From Bacillota bacterium (GTDB lineage Bacteria > Bacillota > Clostridia > Lachnospirales > Lachnospiraceae): a stretch of DNA of 64,000 nt. A program made the position numbers and the translations under genes. Below the pieces are notes generated by a model. That model searched no databases, had not been told where the DNA came from, and was given only the letters and a program-made list of their open reading frames with translations. This document shows positions 35,487 to 44,207 of the stretch, in pieces. The stretch's first letter is position 1. Each line of letters begins with the position of its first letter. The stretch is from assembly GCA_023423045.1 (NCBI GenBank), contig JAFAGA010000008.1, positions 1 to 64,000 of the forward strand, given 5' to 3'.

Positions 35487-37500
35487 TTTTCACGTTCTCC
35501 TTAATCTTATAATATTTTGTTTTCATATTAAATGGATTGAAGGCTCTGCCCCCACCACTATAAAACTTTCCAAAGAACTCAACATACTGCAAACGGTTTG
35601 TATGAACATATGCGCCCAAAATACTGATTGCAAAGTTCAGGGTATGGCCGAATAAAACAATCACCGTGAAGACAACGGGACCAATAACCCCTCCTCCTAC
35701 CATAGCCGCCATCTTGTTGACAACGGAGCTGATAACACCGGCAGCAAGTCCTAACGCAAGAAGCCGGGAATAGGATAATACATCACCCAGGTATCCTGAT
35801 ATTCCGTAAAATGCATACAATCCCTTTAAGAAACGCTTGAAAGGATTACGTGATTCCCGTCCGTTAGTAGCAATGATAACTACGGAACAGATCAAGGCTG
35901 CGATGGTACAGATATTAATAATATTCTTCGGAATATTCATCGCAACTCCAAGAATGGATTGGATCATATCCATCGAGCAGAGGATCACCGTACAACTTAA
36001 AATCAAAATAAACCATGAAAGAGAATCATATACGATTGCAATATAATCCTTCTCCCGTATCAGCTGATAAGCCTTTACCACCAGTCCCGTAAGCAGATGG
36101 ACAATACCAAGCGCCATGGAGAAGGTCAGCATCTGCATGGGTTTATTAATAGGAAAGAACCATAAGGGAGGAATGATCGGTACATTCGCCGCTCCAAAAT
36201 AATTTACTGCAATCACGTCGATCAAATCACCAAAGTAACTTCCGAACGCAATTCCCCATACCATGGAGGAGATACCGCAATATAAGAACATAGTCATAAA
36301 ATTCTTCATAAAGGGTTCCATGGTTTTGCGGCCTTTTAATAACAGGCCTCCGAAGGCCGCCACCATAAGTGCGCCATACCCGGCATCTGCCATAATGATA
36401 CCAAAGAGCAGATAATAGAAAAGGGCCATCATAAAGGTCGGATCAATCTCACCTTTTACCGGTAAGCTGAACCCTTCCACAACCCATTCCAACGGTTTGG
36501 CGAACCAATTATTTTTTAGCTTTACCGGAATCTCTTCTTTTTCACTCAGTTCATCAAACTCCACCGCCAGCTCAAAGCGTTTTGTTAATTCATCTTCAAG
36601 CTCCTTTGCATCTTCCTGCGCAATGTATCCGGTTAAAACAAATACATTTTTTGATTGCAGCAGCTTGCCGATGGTGTCGTATTTCTCAAAGCGCGTCTGG
36701 TCATAATCCTGAAGAAGCTCCAGGTCTTCTCTCAGAGCAGCACTGTCCACAATCTTTTGCCGCAGCTCCGAAATTGCTGCCTCTGCTTCTTCCATCTGTC
36801 CCTGAATAACTTTTAATTGTTCTGAGGGCGCCAGGTCTGTAAGCATTCCCGGATGGGCAAAATCCATCTTTCTCAGCGCATCATATACACGGGTTCCGTT
36901 CTCTCTGCCGCATAGGATAAAGATACAGGTCTGCTCCTTGGAAGAACTGATAATATCCGCGTCAAAGGGCATATATTCAGCAAGCTCCCGATAAATATCC
37001 TCCAGGGTCAGCTCCCTTGGTATCGTACCGATAAAGCATCTGGTCTGCTTGGTTCCGGTAAATTTCATCGGTATATCGAGAGTCACCCAAGGGGATAACA
37101 TTTCAATCTGCAGCTTGAGCTTGGTCAGCTCGGCTCCGTACTCGGCAATTTTCTTATTCCACTCCAGAATCTGGCTGGCAGTCCGGACTGTTGTTTCACG
37201 TCTGTCCTTAAACGCCTCATATTCCTGTACTGATACAACTCTGCGCCCATTCAGCATGGCAAGCATGGATTGTTTTACCGGAGCATGCTGATCCAGAATG
37301 CCGACTGCATCCCTGCAGACATGGACCGTTTTTTCAAAGCTGCTTTTCGCGTAGGACATGTCGGTTCTCCGGAATACCTGGTCTTCCTGCATTCCATCAT
37401 TAACCTCCACGACACCGCGGCGCTGCAGCAGCTCAAGCAACGGCTTCCGGTCTCTTTTCAGTGCATATATGGAAATACGCTGCATTTGCAGCATAGCCAT
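35476..37500 (-). CDS. ntpI: V-type ATPase subunit I / a (operon 1)
   Basis: A 674-residue stator subunit: N-terminal cytoplasmic coiled-coil domain (about 1-340), then about eight membrane helices that carry ions past the K ring. Typical segments are FMMALFYYLLFGIIMADAGYGALM and GYLGDVLSYSRLLALGLAAGVI, the latter holding the Arg-bearing helix region. GGAGGTGTATTAATT precedes the ATG at 37500, so the in-frame extension to 37548 is not used. Confidence 0.94.
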   Translation of the reverse strand: MAMLQMQRISIYALKRDRKPLLELLQRRGVVEVNDGMQEDQVFRRTDMSYAKSSFEKTVHVCRDAVGILDQHAPVKQSMLAMLNGRRVVSVQEYEAFKDRRETTVRTASQILEWNKKIAEYGAELTKLKLQIEMLSPWVTLDIPMKFTGTKQTRCFIGTIPRELTLEDIYRELAEYMPFDADIISSSKEQTCIFILCGRENGTRVYDALRKMDFAHPGMLTDLAPSEQLKVIQGQMEEAEAAISELRQKIVDSAALREDLELLQDYDQTRFEKYDTIGKLLQSKNVFVLTGYIAQEDAKELEDELTKRFELAVEFDELSEKEEIPVKLKNNWFAKPLEWVVEGFSLPVKGEIDPTFMMALFYYLLFGIIMADAGYGALMVAAFGGLLLKGRKTMEPFMKNFMTMFLYCGISSMVWGIAFGSYFGDLIDVIAVNYFGAANVPIIPPLWFFPINKPMQMLTFSMALGIVHLLTGLVVKAYQLIREKDYIAIVYDSLSWFILILSCTVILCSMDMIQSILGVAMNIPKNIINICTIAALICSVVIIATNGRESRNPFKRFLKGLYAFYGISGYLGDVLSYSRLLALGLAAGVISSVVNKMAAMVGGGVIGPVVFTVIVLFGHTLNFAISILGAYVHTNRLQYVEFFGKFYSGGGRAFNPFNMKTKYYKIKENVKNEI

Positions 37501-37558
37501 AATTAATACACCTCCTTTTATTTTGTAATCATAATACTGGATAGGCAATGTTACACGA

Positions 37559-37867
37559 TCAAATCACATTGGAAAAAATCAAATTAATTGCCGCTTCTTC
37601 CTTACTTCTTGCCATTTCCTTCATCAAAACGACTTCATTTTCTGCCCTTGCAGCTGCAGCTTCTATCATTTTTATACTTTGCTGATTGGCTAAGACCAGA
37701 GCCTGTTCCGCCTGACTTAGAGCCTGTTTCGTGGCCTCTGCAATCAAAGTCTTCGCTTCTTTCGCTGCAGCAGATAGGATTTCTTCCGCTCTCCGGATTG
37801 CCTCCTTCTCCGTTTGTTCCGCCTTCAGCTCTGCCTGGCGAACAGCCTGTACTGTTTCTTTTGCCAT
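37559..37867 (-). CDS. ntpF: V-type ATPase G/H-like peripheral stalk subunit (operon 1)
   Basis: A 102-residue Ala/Glu/Lys-rich coiled coil (AEQTEKEAIRRAEEILSAAAKEAKTLIAEATKQA). By position (first gene) and composition it corresponds to E. hirae NtpF, which pairs with subunit E. Low-complexity sequence means homology rests mostly on operon context. GGAGGTGAATTA precedes the ATG. A promoter lies 40 bp upstream. Confidence 0.82.
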   Translation of the reverse strand: MAKETVQAVRQAELKAEQTEKEAIRRAEEILSAAAKEAKTLIAEATKQALSQAEQALVLANQQSIKMIEAAAARAENEVVLMKEMARSKEEAAINLIFSNVI

Positions 37868-37906
37868 TAATTCACCTCCAGATTCATAATAATGGATAAC
37901 ATCACA

Positions 37907-37935
37907 ATTATAACCTATAAAATCCTATTATTCAA
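37907..37935 (-). promoter_or_regulatory. Promoter of V-ATPase operon 1
   Basis: On the minus strand TTGAAT (37935-37930), a 17-bp spacer and a perfect TATAAT (37912-37907). Predicted start near 37900, about 33 nt before the first ATG. The lacI-type motif is not found here. Confidence 0.65.
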
Positions 37936-37993
37936 CATTAATACATTAATATTCTTGATTTTTTTGTACACATTGACGAACTTTTAACGATCA

Positions 37994-38054
37994 AAAAAAG
38001 GCATTCCATCTCCTGCTTAGTTTAACCAAATTCCGAGAATGGAATGCCTTTTTT
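37994..38054 (-). terminator. Terminator between the lacI-type gene and V-ATPase operon 1
   Basis: Perfect 16-bp arms AAAAAAGGCATTCCAT (37994-38009) and ATGGAATGCCTTTTTT (38039-38054) with a 29-nt loop. U-tracts are present in both directions. It separates lacI transcription from operon 1. The rest of the 394-bp gap has no convincing gene. Confidence 0.85.
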
Positions 38055-38261
38055 GTTCTATTTTATTATACTCCCTCAAAACAAAACGAAACCGTTCATA
38101 TGATGCAGAATTTAACGCCATGCCGCATCCGAATTTTATCCTCTGACGGATTATCTCCCCATCCTCCGACAGGATTGGCAAAATTTCAAAAAGCAACACC
38201 CGAAAAACCTGCTCTTTACTAAATTTATTAATATTATACTCCCTTTCTTCTCTCCCCTCCC

Positions 38262-39308
38262 TTACTGATTTCTATTCTTCTCCCGCGGACTGTTCTTCGT
38301 CCGTGGGCTGCCTACTGATTCTCCGGGAAGCACCTTTCCTTCCACAATCACTCTTTCGATAATCGCCGCTTTGGGATTCTCGATCAGGGCAATCAGTTTT
38401 TCCGCCGCACTTCTCCCCAAGGCCTTGGTATCCTGCTGCAAAGTGGTTATTTTGGGAACCAGCACCTGTGACAGCAAAATTCCGTCATATCCCGCAATGG
38501 AGATATCCTCCGGAATCCGCAGTCCCTGTTCCTTAATCACATTCATTCCTCCGATGCAGGAAAAATCATCGGGGAATATAATACAGGTGGGACGGTCCTT
38601 CAGCTCCAATAGCTCCCTGGTCAGCCTCGCAGTTGTGTCCGGATCATGATAGATACCGCTTCTCACGTAATCATCGGAAGTGTCAATTCCCAATTCTCCC
38701 AGCGTCTTATAAAAGCTCCCTACCCGGTTCCGGGTAACGGAAGAATCCGCTCCGTGGATATACGCAATTTTACGATGGCCCTTCTCATGGATATGGGTAA
38801 GCAAATCTCTCATTCCCTTAACATTATCCGAGATAATGGCCGTCCGGTTGTCAAACACATGATCAATCGTCACCACCGGAAGCTCTCCATGGATAAGCTC
38901 CTGTACCGAAGCATCCGTAAAATCAATACAGGCAATTACTACCCCGTCAACTCCACGGTATTTGCTGTGCTCATAATAGGACATATTCATATGTCCCGTA
39001 TGCTTGCTGATGAAAGTTATATCATAACCGTTTCGCTCCGCCTCCACCTTGAAGCTGTCCAGTACATTGGCAAAATATTCATGGGTTAGTCCGCTCTGCG
39101 CGTCATCCACAAATAACACTCCAATGTTATAGGTACGATTTGTCTTTAAGGCGCGGGCTGAGGAATTCGGGAAGTAGCCCATCTCCTTGGCAACCTTTCT
39201 GACATATTCCTTGGTTGCTGCCGCAATATCGCTATGATCATTCAGGGCTTTGCTCACGGTTGCCACCGATACCCCGCATCTGACCGAAACATCCTTGATT
39301 GAAACCAC
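38262..39308 (-). CDS. LacI family transcriptional regulator
   Basis: A 348-residue regulator: N-terminal helix-turn-helix VSIKDVSVRCGVSVATVSKALND with the minor-groove hinge region YFPNSSARALKTNRT, then a periplasmic-binding-like ligand domain (about 65-330). Effector unknown, expected to be a sugar or related compound. A GTG at 39308 with AGGAG 8 bases upstream starts the protein exactly at the DNA-binding domain; the in-frame ATG at 39551 would add 81 unrelated residues. It lies between two V-ATPase operons and seems to control itself. Confidence 0.9.
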   Translation of the reverse strand: MVSIKDVSVRCGVSVATVSKALNDHSDIAAATKEYVRKVAKEMGYFPNSSARALKTNRTYNIGVLFVDDAQSGLTHEYFANVLDSFKVEAERNGYDITFISKHTGHMNMSYYEHSKYRGVDGVVIACIDFTDASVQELIHGELPVVTIDHVFDNRTAIISDNVKGMRDLLTHIHEKGHRKIAYIHGADSSVTRNRVGSFYKTLGELGIDTSDDYVRSGIYHDPDTTARLTRELLELKDRPTCIIFPDDFSCIGGMNVIKEQGLRIPEDISIAGYDGILLSQVLVPKITTLQQDTKALGRSAAEKLIALIENPKAAIIERVIVEGKVLPGESVGSPRTKNSPREKNRNQ

Positions 39309-39494
39309 GTTATATTCTCCTATCCCAATACGAGCATCTAAATCATATACTATATCTGTTGTATCCGCAAAGATCCATGATATGGCATACTGCGTATAGC
39401 CCCAATACAATATCTTCCTGTAATTATATTGTCTTCGCAGCCGTTCATGGTACGCTTCGTCTTTTAAGAATGAGCACCCCTTTTGGTCAGCGCT

Positions 39495-39520
39495 GGTATG
39501 ATATCTGTCGATATTATACC
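39495..39520. repeat. Diverged copy of repeat hairpin A in the lacI promoter
   Basis: On the minus strand the arms are GGTATAATATC and GATATCATACC with loop gaca. This matches hairpin A at 179-204 in 24 of 26 positions. The downstream 26 bases weakly follow the core of the repeat. Its TATAAT is the -10 of the lacI gene. Confidence 0.6.
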
Positions 39521-39541
39521 TTAAACGTTTTCTAGCATCAA
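39513..39541 (-). promoter_or_regulatory. lacI promoter with an operator in its spacer
   Basis: On the minus strand TTGATG (39541-39536), 17-bp spacer, TATAAT (39518-39513). The motif TTAAACGTTTTCT (39521-39533, plus strand), with palindromic heart AAACGTTT typical of LacI-family operators, fills the spacer. This predicts autorepression. Confidence 0.65.
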
Positions 39542-39740
39542 ATTTCAGCATATTATATAATCAATTTCCATATGATAACTGGTGTTATATAACATTGTCC
39601 TAATATTAAAGTATTAATTCACGTCATTAATTCTTCACTGACAAATTTGATTTTTTCTTTTTTGTTATATATTATTTATTTATCTTAAATAATCTTAAAC
39701 CTTTTCGATCACTTTTGCAAGTATTTTTTATAACTTTCAC

Positions 39741-39753
39741 TTAATCGTTTTCT
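39741..39753 (+). promoter_or_regulatory. Second candidate LacI-type operator
   Basis: TTAATCGTTTTCT differs by one base from the motif at 39521-39533 and has the same orientation. It lies 66 bp upstream of the -35 of V-ATPase operon 2, 220 bp from the first motif, compatible with looping. Confidence 0.45.
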
Positions 39754-39818
39754 GAAACCATTTATAAATTTTTCACAAAAATGATTATAATTATTTATGA
39801 GATTGTACATATTCACTA

Positions 39819-39846
39819 TTGCAAATAATTAAAAACGAGTTATGAT
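39819..39846 (+). promoter_or_regulatory. Promoter of V-ATPase operon 2
   Basis: TTGCAA (39819-39824), 16-bp spacer, TATGAT (39841-39846), in a very AT-rich region. The predicted start near 39853 gives a short leader to the ATG at 39884. Apart from promoters and operators, 39309-39883 contains no gene. Confidence 0.5.
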
Positions 39847-39883
39847 TATGTTTGTGTTAATGTCGATTGATAGGAGGTAAAAA

Positions 39884-40195
39884 ATGGAAAAGGTCATTAG
39901 TCTTTTATTTGATATAGAGAGAAAAGCCAATCAGATTATTGAGCGAGCTAATATCGAAAAAAATGAACTATATGAAGAAAACGAAAAACTGATTGCTCAG
40001 ATGGAGGCCGGCATTGCAGAAGAAAATAATGCGAAAATAAGTAGCCTGATGGCACAATCGGAAAAGGAAATCGAACAGGAAAAACAGCAGCTCATCGACA
40101 GCAATGAAAAGCAGCTGAAGGAATTGGAGCTTGATTATCAAAAAAACCATGACGCCCTGGTTAATAAAGTATTCCAAAGCATAATCCAGATATAA
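39884..40195 (+). CDS. V-type ATPase G/H-like peripheral stalk subunit (operon 2)
   Basis: A 103-residue coiled coil rich in Glu, Lys and Gln (IERANIEKNELYEENEKLIA). First gene of operon 2, as its analogue is in operon 1, so a peripheral-stalk partner of subunit E is likely. The two G/H-like proteins share little sequence. TAGGAGGTAAAAA precedes the ATG. Confidence 0.75.
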   Translation: MEKVISLLFDIERKANQIIERANIEKNELYEENEKLIAQMEAGIAEENNAKISSLMAQSEKEIEQEKQQLIDSNEKQLKELELDYQKNHDALVNKVFQSIIQI

Positions 40196-40264
40196 AGCCT
40201 CTTCAGAGTTCCAAGTTCATGATGTTTTGCCCAGAACTAAGGTAGTACACGGCAAATTTGTGCT

Positions 40265-40290
40265 GCCGCCCTAATTCACGGGTTGGCGGC
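40265..40290 (+). promoter_or_regulatory. Intercistronic hairpin before the subunit C gene
   Basis: GCCGCC (40265-40270) and GGCGGC (40285-40290) form a hairpin ending 4 bases before the GGAG binding site. Similar small hairpins precede K, F, E and B in this operon. Confidence 0.5.
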
Positions 40291-40305
40291 GGAATGGAGA
40301 TTATT

Positions 40306-41343
40306 ATGAATTCCACACTATCTTACAGCGGTATTAATACGAAGGTAAAGGCGATGCATCCCAAACTGATCAGCGGGGAGGACTACCAAAAAATCGCTAA
40401 CCTTGATACCGTTGCCGATTTCATTGCTTTCCTGAAAAAGCATCCGGGCTATACAGAATTCTTTCAAAAGTATGATGAGCGCCAAATCCACCGCGGCGAA
40501 GCGGAACGGGTGCTGATTAACGCCCTGTATATGGACTACACTAAGATTTACCGCTTTGCCAATGATTTTCAGCGAAGGGATTTGGAGCTGGTATTCTTCC
40601 GGTATGAAATCAATGTATTAAAAACTTGTATCAGACTGGTCCACAGCAATGAAAAAGCATATGATCTGTCTGTATTCCAGCCATTTTTCAGCAAGCATTC
40701 CCAGATCAATGTGGCCTTGCTCTCCTCTTCCCGGTCCATGGATGAATATATTCAGAACCTTAGGGGAACCGAATATTATAATATGTTATCAAAGCTGCAT
40801 GCAAAGCCGGGTCTGACCTCTTTTGATTATGAGATGACCCTGGATGTATACTATTTTACTAAGTCCTGGAGATTGAAGGATTCCATCCTGAAGGGAAAGA
40901 ACAGTGCTGCCTTTACCCAGCGCATAGGTACGGAAATTGACCTTCTGAATATCGTGTGGATTTACCGGTCCAAGAAAACCTATGATATGAATCCCGCCCA
41001 GATATTCACCTACTTAATTCCCATTAATTACAAATTAAGCGTTTCACAGCTTTCCCGTCTGGTACAGGCGGCTACCATGGATGAATTCATTAATATTTTG
41101 AACACCACCCGCTATAAGTTTTTTGTTCCCTCCTTGAAGGACGGTTCCATGGAGTTTCAGTATACCAGAATCATTAACAGGATTTATATGGTCAATATGG
41201 CGCGGTACCCTGCATCCATGACTTTGGTTAATTACTATCTCTTCCGCAAAGATCTGGAGGTTCGGCAGCTGACATCCGCCCTGGAATGCATCCGCTATGG
41301 CCTGGATTTAAAGAAAAAACAAGAATATATTCTGCAACTATAG
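40306..41343 (+). CDS. ntpC: V-type ATPase subunit C (operon 2)
   Basis: A 345-residue AC39/Vma6-type helical protein. It begins NSTLSYSGINTKVKAMHPKLIS and has the C-terminal region MTLVNYYLFRKDLEVRQLTSALECIRYGLD, the family's conserved end. Here C is the second gene, before I, unlike operon 1. GGAGATTATT precedes the ATG at 40306; an ATG at 40294 overlaps the binding site. Confidence 0.88.
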   Translation: MNSTLSYSGINTKVKAMHPKLISGEDYQKIANLDTVADFIAFLKKHPGYTEFFQKYDERQIHRGEAERVLINALYMDYTKIYRFANDFQRRDLELVFFRYEINVLKTCIRLVHSNEKAYDLSVFQPFFSKHSQINVALLSSSRSMDEYIQNLRGTEYYNMLSKLHAKPGLTSFDYEMTLDVYYFTKSWRLKDSILKGKNSAAFTQRIGTEIDLLNIVWIYRSKKTYDMNPAQIFTYLIPINYKLSVSQLSRLVQAATMDEFINILNTTRYKFFVPSLKDGSMEFQYTRIINRIYMVNMARYPASMTLVNYYLFRKDLEVRQLTSALECIRYGLDLKKKQEYILQL

Positions 41344-41361
41344 AATTGGAGGTGTGAAGCA

Positions 41362-43266
41362 GTGATTGAAAAAATGAGATTTATCAGCATTACCGGTCCA
41401 AGGGATGATTTTGACCGTGTAATCAACAGATATCTGACAAAATATGATATCCATTTGGAGAATGCTCTTACTGAGCTCAGTACCTCCTATAATTTAAAGC
41501 CTTTTGTAGAAAATAACCCCTACAAGGATTTGCTGTCAAAATCAGAGGATCTTGTGAAAAAGCTTAGCGGTCTTGAGACAGGCGATCCGGAATTGATGTC
41601 TCCGGAACAGGCAACCATTGTTATTAATACCGCATATAACGCCTTAACGGATCTAAATGAAAAGAAACGGGAATTAAAAGCGCAGAGGCATGAATGTAAT
41701 GAGCTTCTTCTCCAGATCGAGCATTTCCGCCATCTGGATTATGACATCCATCAGATTATGGACCTAAAATTCATTAAGTTCCGTTTCGGCAAGGTTCCTC
41801 ATGAATTTTATACCCGCTTTTCAAAATATGTGTATGATAATTTGACTACTGTTTTTTATGAATGTGAGCGTGACCGGGATTATGTATGGGGTATTTACTT
41901 TGTTCCTGCCAATGAAGCGGTGAAAATTGATGCCATCTACGCCTCTCTCCACTTCGAACGTGTGAAGCTGCCCGACGCTTATGTGGGTACTCCCGAGGAA
42001 TCCTTTAATTCCATTATTGCCAAGATCAATGAGATTAATAATGAACTCAACGCTGTTTATGATGATATCAAAGAAAGACTCAATAATATTGCCGAAGATC
42101 TGAAGCTTGCCCACTATACGGTCTCCGTTCTCTCGAAAAATTTTGACGTACGCAAGCTGGCAGCCTGTACCCGGGACAAAGGCAAGAATGATGTATTCTA
42201 CATCATCTGCGGCTGGATTACCGAGAAGGATGCTTCCGCTCTGCTTGAAGAAACCAAGAAGGATAACCTGGTATATTGTGTCTGCGATGACGGACAGGCG
42301 GAGGGGGATAAAAAGCCACCCACTAAATTAAAGAACCTGAAGCTGTTCAAGCCCTTTGAAATGTTTATAAAAATGTACGGCCTGCCGGCATATAACGAGA
42401 TTGACCCCACTTCCTTTGTCGCCATCACCTATTCCATCATATTCGGTATCATGTTTGGCGATGTGGGCCAGGGACTCTGTTTGGTCATCGGCGGTCTGCT
42501 GATTTATAAGATCAAGAAGATGAACATTGCGGCAATTATTTCTCTTGCCGGTATCTTCTCCACCATATTTGGCTTCCTCTACGGAAGTGTATTCGGATTT
42601 GAGGATTGGATTGATGCCATCTGGATCTCGCCCAGGGAACATGTCATGACTATGCTGTATACTGCCATTGGTTTCGGGGTATTTTTGATTATATTGGCAA
42701 TGTTAATTAATATTATTAACGGAATAAAGGCGAAAGATTGGGGACGGGTACTATTTGACACCAACGGAGTGGCCGGCTTGGTCTTCTACGGAATGCTGAT
42801 TACCTGTGTTGTTCTTGTCTTTACCGGACACCCCCTGCCGGCAGTCATCTTTTTTGTAATCTTCTTTATCCTCCCTCTGGTGGTCATTTTCCTGCGGGAG
42901 CCCTTAACCCATCTGCTTGAGAAGAAGTCACATATCTTCCCCGAGCACAAAGTTATGTTTTTTGTTGAATCAATTTTTGAACTGTTTGAGGTATTATTAA
43001 GCTACTTAACCAATACCATCTCCTTCCTCCGTGTCGGTGCCTTTGCGCTGAGCCATGCAGCAATGATGGGAGTTGTAATGCTGCTTGCGGGAGCGGAAAC
43101 CTCCAGTCCCAACATTATTGCATTGGTGCTGGGCAATGTAATTGTTGCCGCAATGGAAGGTCTGGTTGTGGGTATTCAGGTGCTTCGTCTTGAATACTAT
43201 GAGATGTTCAGCCGCTTCTATAAAGGTACCGGCAAAGAATTCAAACCCTATAAGAGCAAGAAGTAA
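41362..43266 (+). CDS. ntpI: V-type ATPase subunit I / a (operon 2)
   Basis: A 634-residue stator subunit with a soluble N-terminal half and about seven membrane helices, 40 residues shorter than the operon 1 copy. It has DPTSFVAITYSIIFGIMFGDVGQGL and YLTNTISFLRVGAFALSHAAMM, the latter holding the conserved Arg of the ion channel. The start is GTG at 41362 with GGAGG upstream; ATG at 41374 is the alternative. Confidence 0.93.
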   Translation: MIEKMRFISITGPRDDFDRVINRYLTKYDIHLENALTELSTSYNLKPFVENNPYKDLLSKSEDLVKKLSGLETGDPELMSPEQATIVINTAYNALTDLNEKKRELKAQRHECNELLLQIEHFRHLDYDIHQIMDLKFIKFRFGKVPHEFYTRFSKYVYDNLTTVFYECERDRDYVWGIYFVPANEAVKIDAIYASLHFERVKLPDAYVGTPEESFNSIIAKINEINNELNAVYDDIKERLNNIAEDLKLAHYTVSVLSKNFDVRKLAACTRDKGKNDVFYIICGWITEKDASALLEETKKDNLVYCVCDDGQAEGDKKPPTKLKNLKLFKPFEMFIKMYGLPAYNEIDPTSFVAITYSIIFGIMFGDVGQGLCLVIGGLLIYKIKKMNIAAIISLAGIFSTIFGFLYGSVFGFEDWIDAIWISPREHVMTMLYTAIGFGVFLIILAMLINIINGIKAKDWGRVLFDTNGVAGLVFYGMLITCVVLVFTGHPLPAVIFFVIFFILPLVVIFLREPLTHLLEKKSHIFPEHKVMFFVESIFELFEVLLSYLTNTISFLRVGAFALSHAAMMGVVMLLAGAETSSPNIIALVLGNVIVAAMEGLVVGIQVLRLEYYEMFSRFYKGTGKEFKPYKSKK

Positions 43267-43275
43267 GATAAATAC

Positions 43276-43295
43276 GTCATAGATTGAACTATGAC
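43276..43295 (+). promoter_or_regulatory. Intercistronic hairpin before the subunit K gene
   Basis: Perfect 7-bp arms GTCATAG and CTATGAC with a 6-nt loop, 44 bp before the K start. Confidence 0.45.
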
Positions 43296-43338
43296 AATAC
43301 ATTCATTATTAAAATCAACTTTTAAGGAGGATGCTATC

Positions 43339-43755
43339 ATGGCATTAAAAATCACAATTGTTATCGCATTAATCTTAAGTATTATTGTTCCTTTCGGTTC
43401 CTTTTTAGCAAGCAAAAGAAGCAAAGGCGGTCTGAAGGCAAGCCTGGGCTTTAATATCTTCATGTTCTTCGGCGTGCTGGTTATCGCCAATATCATGATG
43501 TTTTCCGGGCATGTATCCGCTGCCGAGACTGCCGCTGCCGCTGCTTCCACCGACGGCTGGAGATATATTGCCGCGGCTCTTGCTACCGGACTGTCCTGCA
43601 TCGGCGGTGGTATCGCTGTTGCATCCGCTGCTTCTGCCGCTTTGGGCGCCATCAGCGAAGATTCTTCCATTATGGGTAAATCCTTAATCTTCGTAGCCCT
43701 TGCCGAAGGTATTGCTCTTTACGGCCTGATTGTATCCTTTACCATTCTCGGATAA
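43339..43755 (+). CDS. ntpK: V-type ATPase proteolipid subunit K, lacking Na+ ligands (operon 2)
   Basis: A 138-residue protein with two N-terminal helices (about 5-23 and 35-56) and a C-terminal proteolipid hairpin (76-106 and 113-138). The ion-binding Glu is E123 in LAEGIALYG. The inner helix, GLSCIGGGIAVASAASAALG, has no Gln, and the Glu is followed by Gly, so the Thr/Gln/Gln Na+ ligands of operon 1 are missing. This predicts H+ coupling. AAGGAGGATGC precedes the ATG at 43339; an upstream in-frame ATG (43291) is not used. Confidence 0.92.
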   Translation: MALKITIVIALILSIIVPFGSFLASKRSKGGLKASLGFNIFMFFGVLVIANIMMFSGHVSAAETAAAAASTDGWRYIAAALATGLSCIGGGIAVASAASAALGAISEDSSIMGKSLIFVALAEGIALYGLIVSFTILG

Positions 43756-43787
43756 TAAAATATACAAGATGAAAAGCAAGTAAAAAT

Positions 43788-43803
43788 GGCATGTGAAAAT
43801 GCC
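43788..43803 (+). promoter_or_regulatory. Intercistronic hairpin before the subunit F gene
   Basis: GGCAT (43788-43792) and ATGCC (43799-43803) with a 6-nt loop, between K and F. Confidence 0.35.
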
Positions 43804-43846
43804 GTGGGCCAAACTGCAACCAAATGTCAGAATGGAGGTATACAAT

Positions 43847-44155
43847 ATGCGTATGTATCTTATCAGCGATAATATCGACACCTATACCGGAATGAAGCTT
43901 GCCGGGGTCAGCGGTGTTGTGGTTCATACAAAACCGGAGCTAAAAAATGAGTTGGATAAAGTGCTTGCAGATAAGACGATAGGCATTATTCTGATTACCG
44001 AAAAATTAAGCAACGAATTTCCAGAGATCATTAATGATATCAAACTGAACCGAAGAATCCCGTTGGTCGTAGAAATCCCGGACAGACATGGAACCGGCCG
44101 TAAGCCTGATTTTATCACCTCCTATGTCAATGAAGCCATAGGATTAAAACTATAA
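43847..44155 (+). CDS. ntpG: V-type ATPase subunit F (operon 2)
   Basis: A 102-residue subunit F: MRMYLISDNIDTYTGMKLAGV at the start, a central IGIILITEKL strand, and VVEIPDRHGTGRKPDFITSYVNEAIG at the end. Binds the D shaft. GGAGGTATACAAT precedes the ATG at 43847; the longer ORF from 43793 lacks a site. Confidence 0.88.
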   Translation: MRMYLISDNIDTYTGMKLAGVSGVVVHTKPELKNELDKVLADKTIGIILITEKLSNEFPEIINDIKLNRRIPLVVEIPDRHGTGRKPDFITSYVNEAIGLKL

Positions 44156-44179
44156 GCATTTTTCCATGAAAATTTGAGA

Positions 44180-44194
44180 TGCCGCAAGACGGCA
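44180..44194 (+). promoter_or_regulatory. Intercistronic hairpin before the subunit E gene
   Basis: TGCCG and CGGCA with a 5-nt loop, ending 4 bases before GGAGG. Confidence 0.45.
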
Positions 44195-44207
44195 GATGGA
44201 GGTTACA

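Noticed and set aside
38017..38199. 60-codon minus-strand frame between lacI and V-ATPase operon 1
   Set aside because: Runs into the long terminator hairpin, has no binding site and no recognisable features.
39309..39551. 81-codon N-terminal extension of the LacI gene
   Set aside because: It covers the predicted promoter and repeat hairpin; the GTG at 39308 with AGGAG gives the standard LacI N-terminus.
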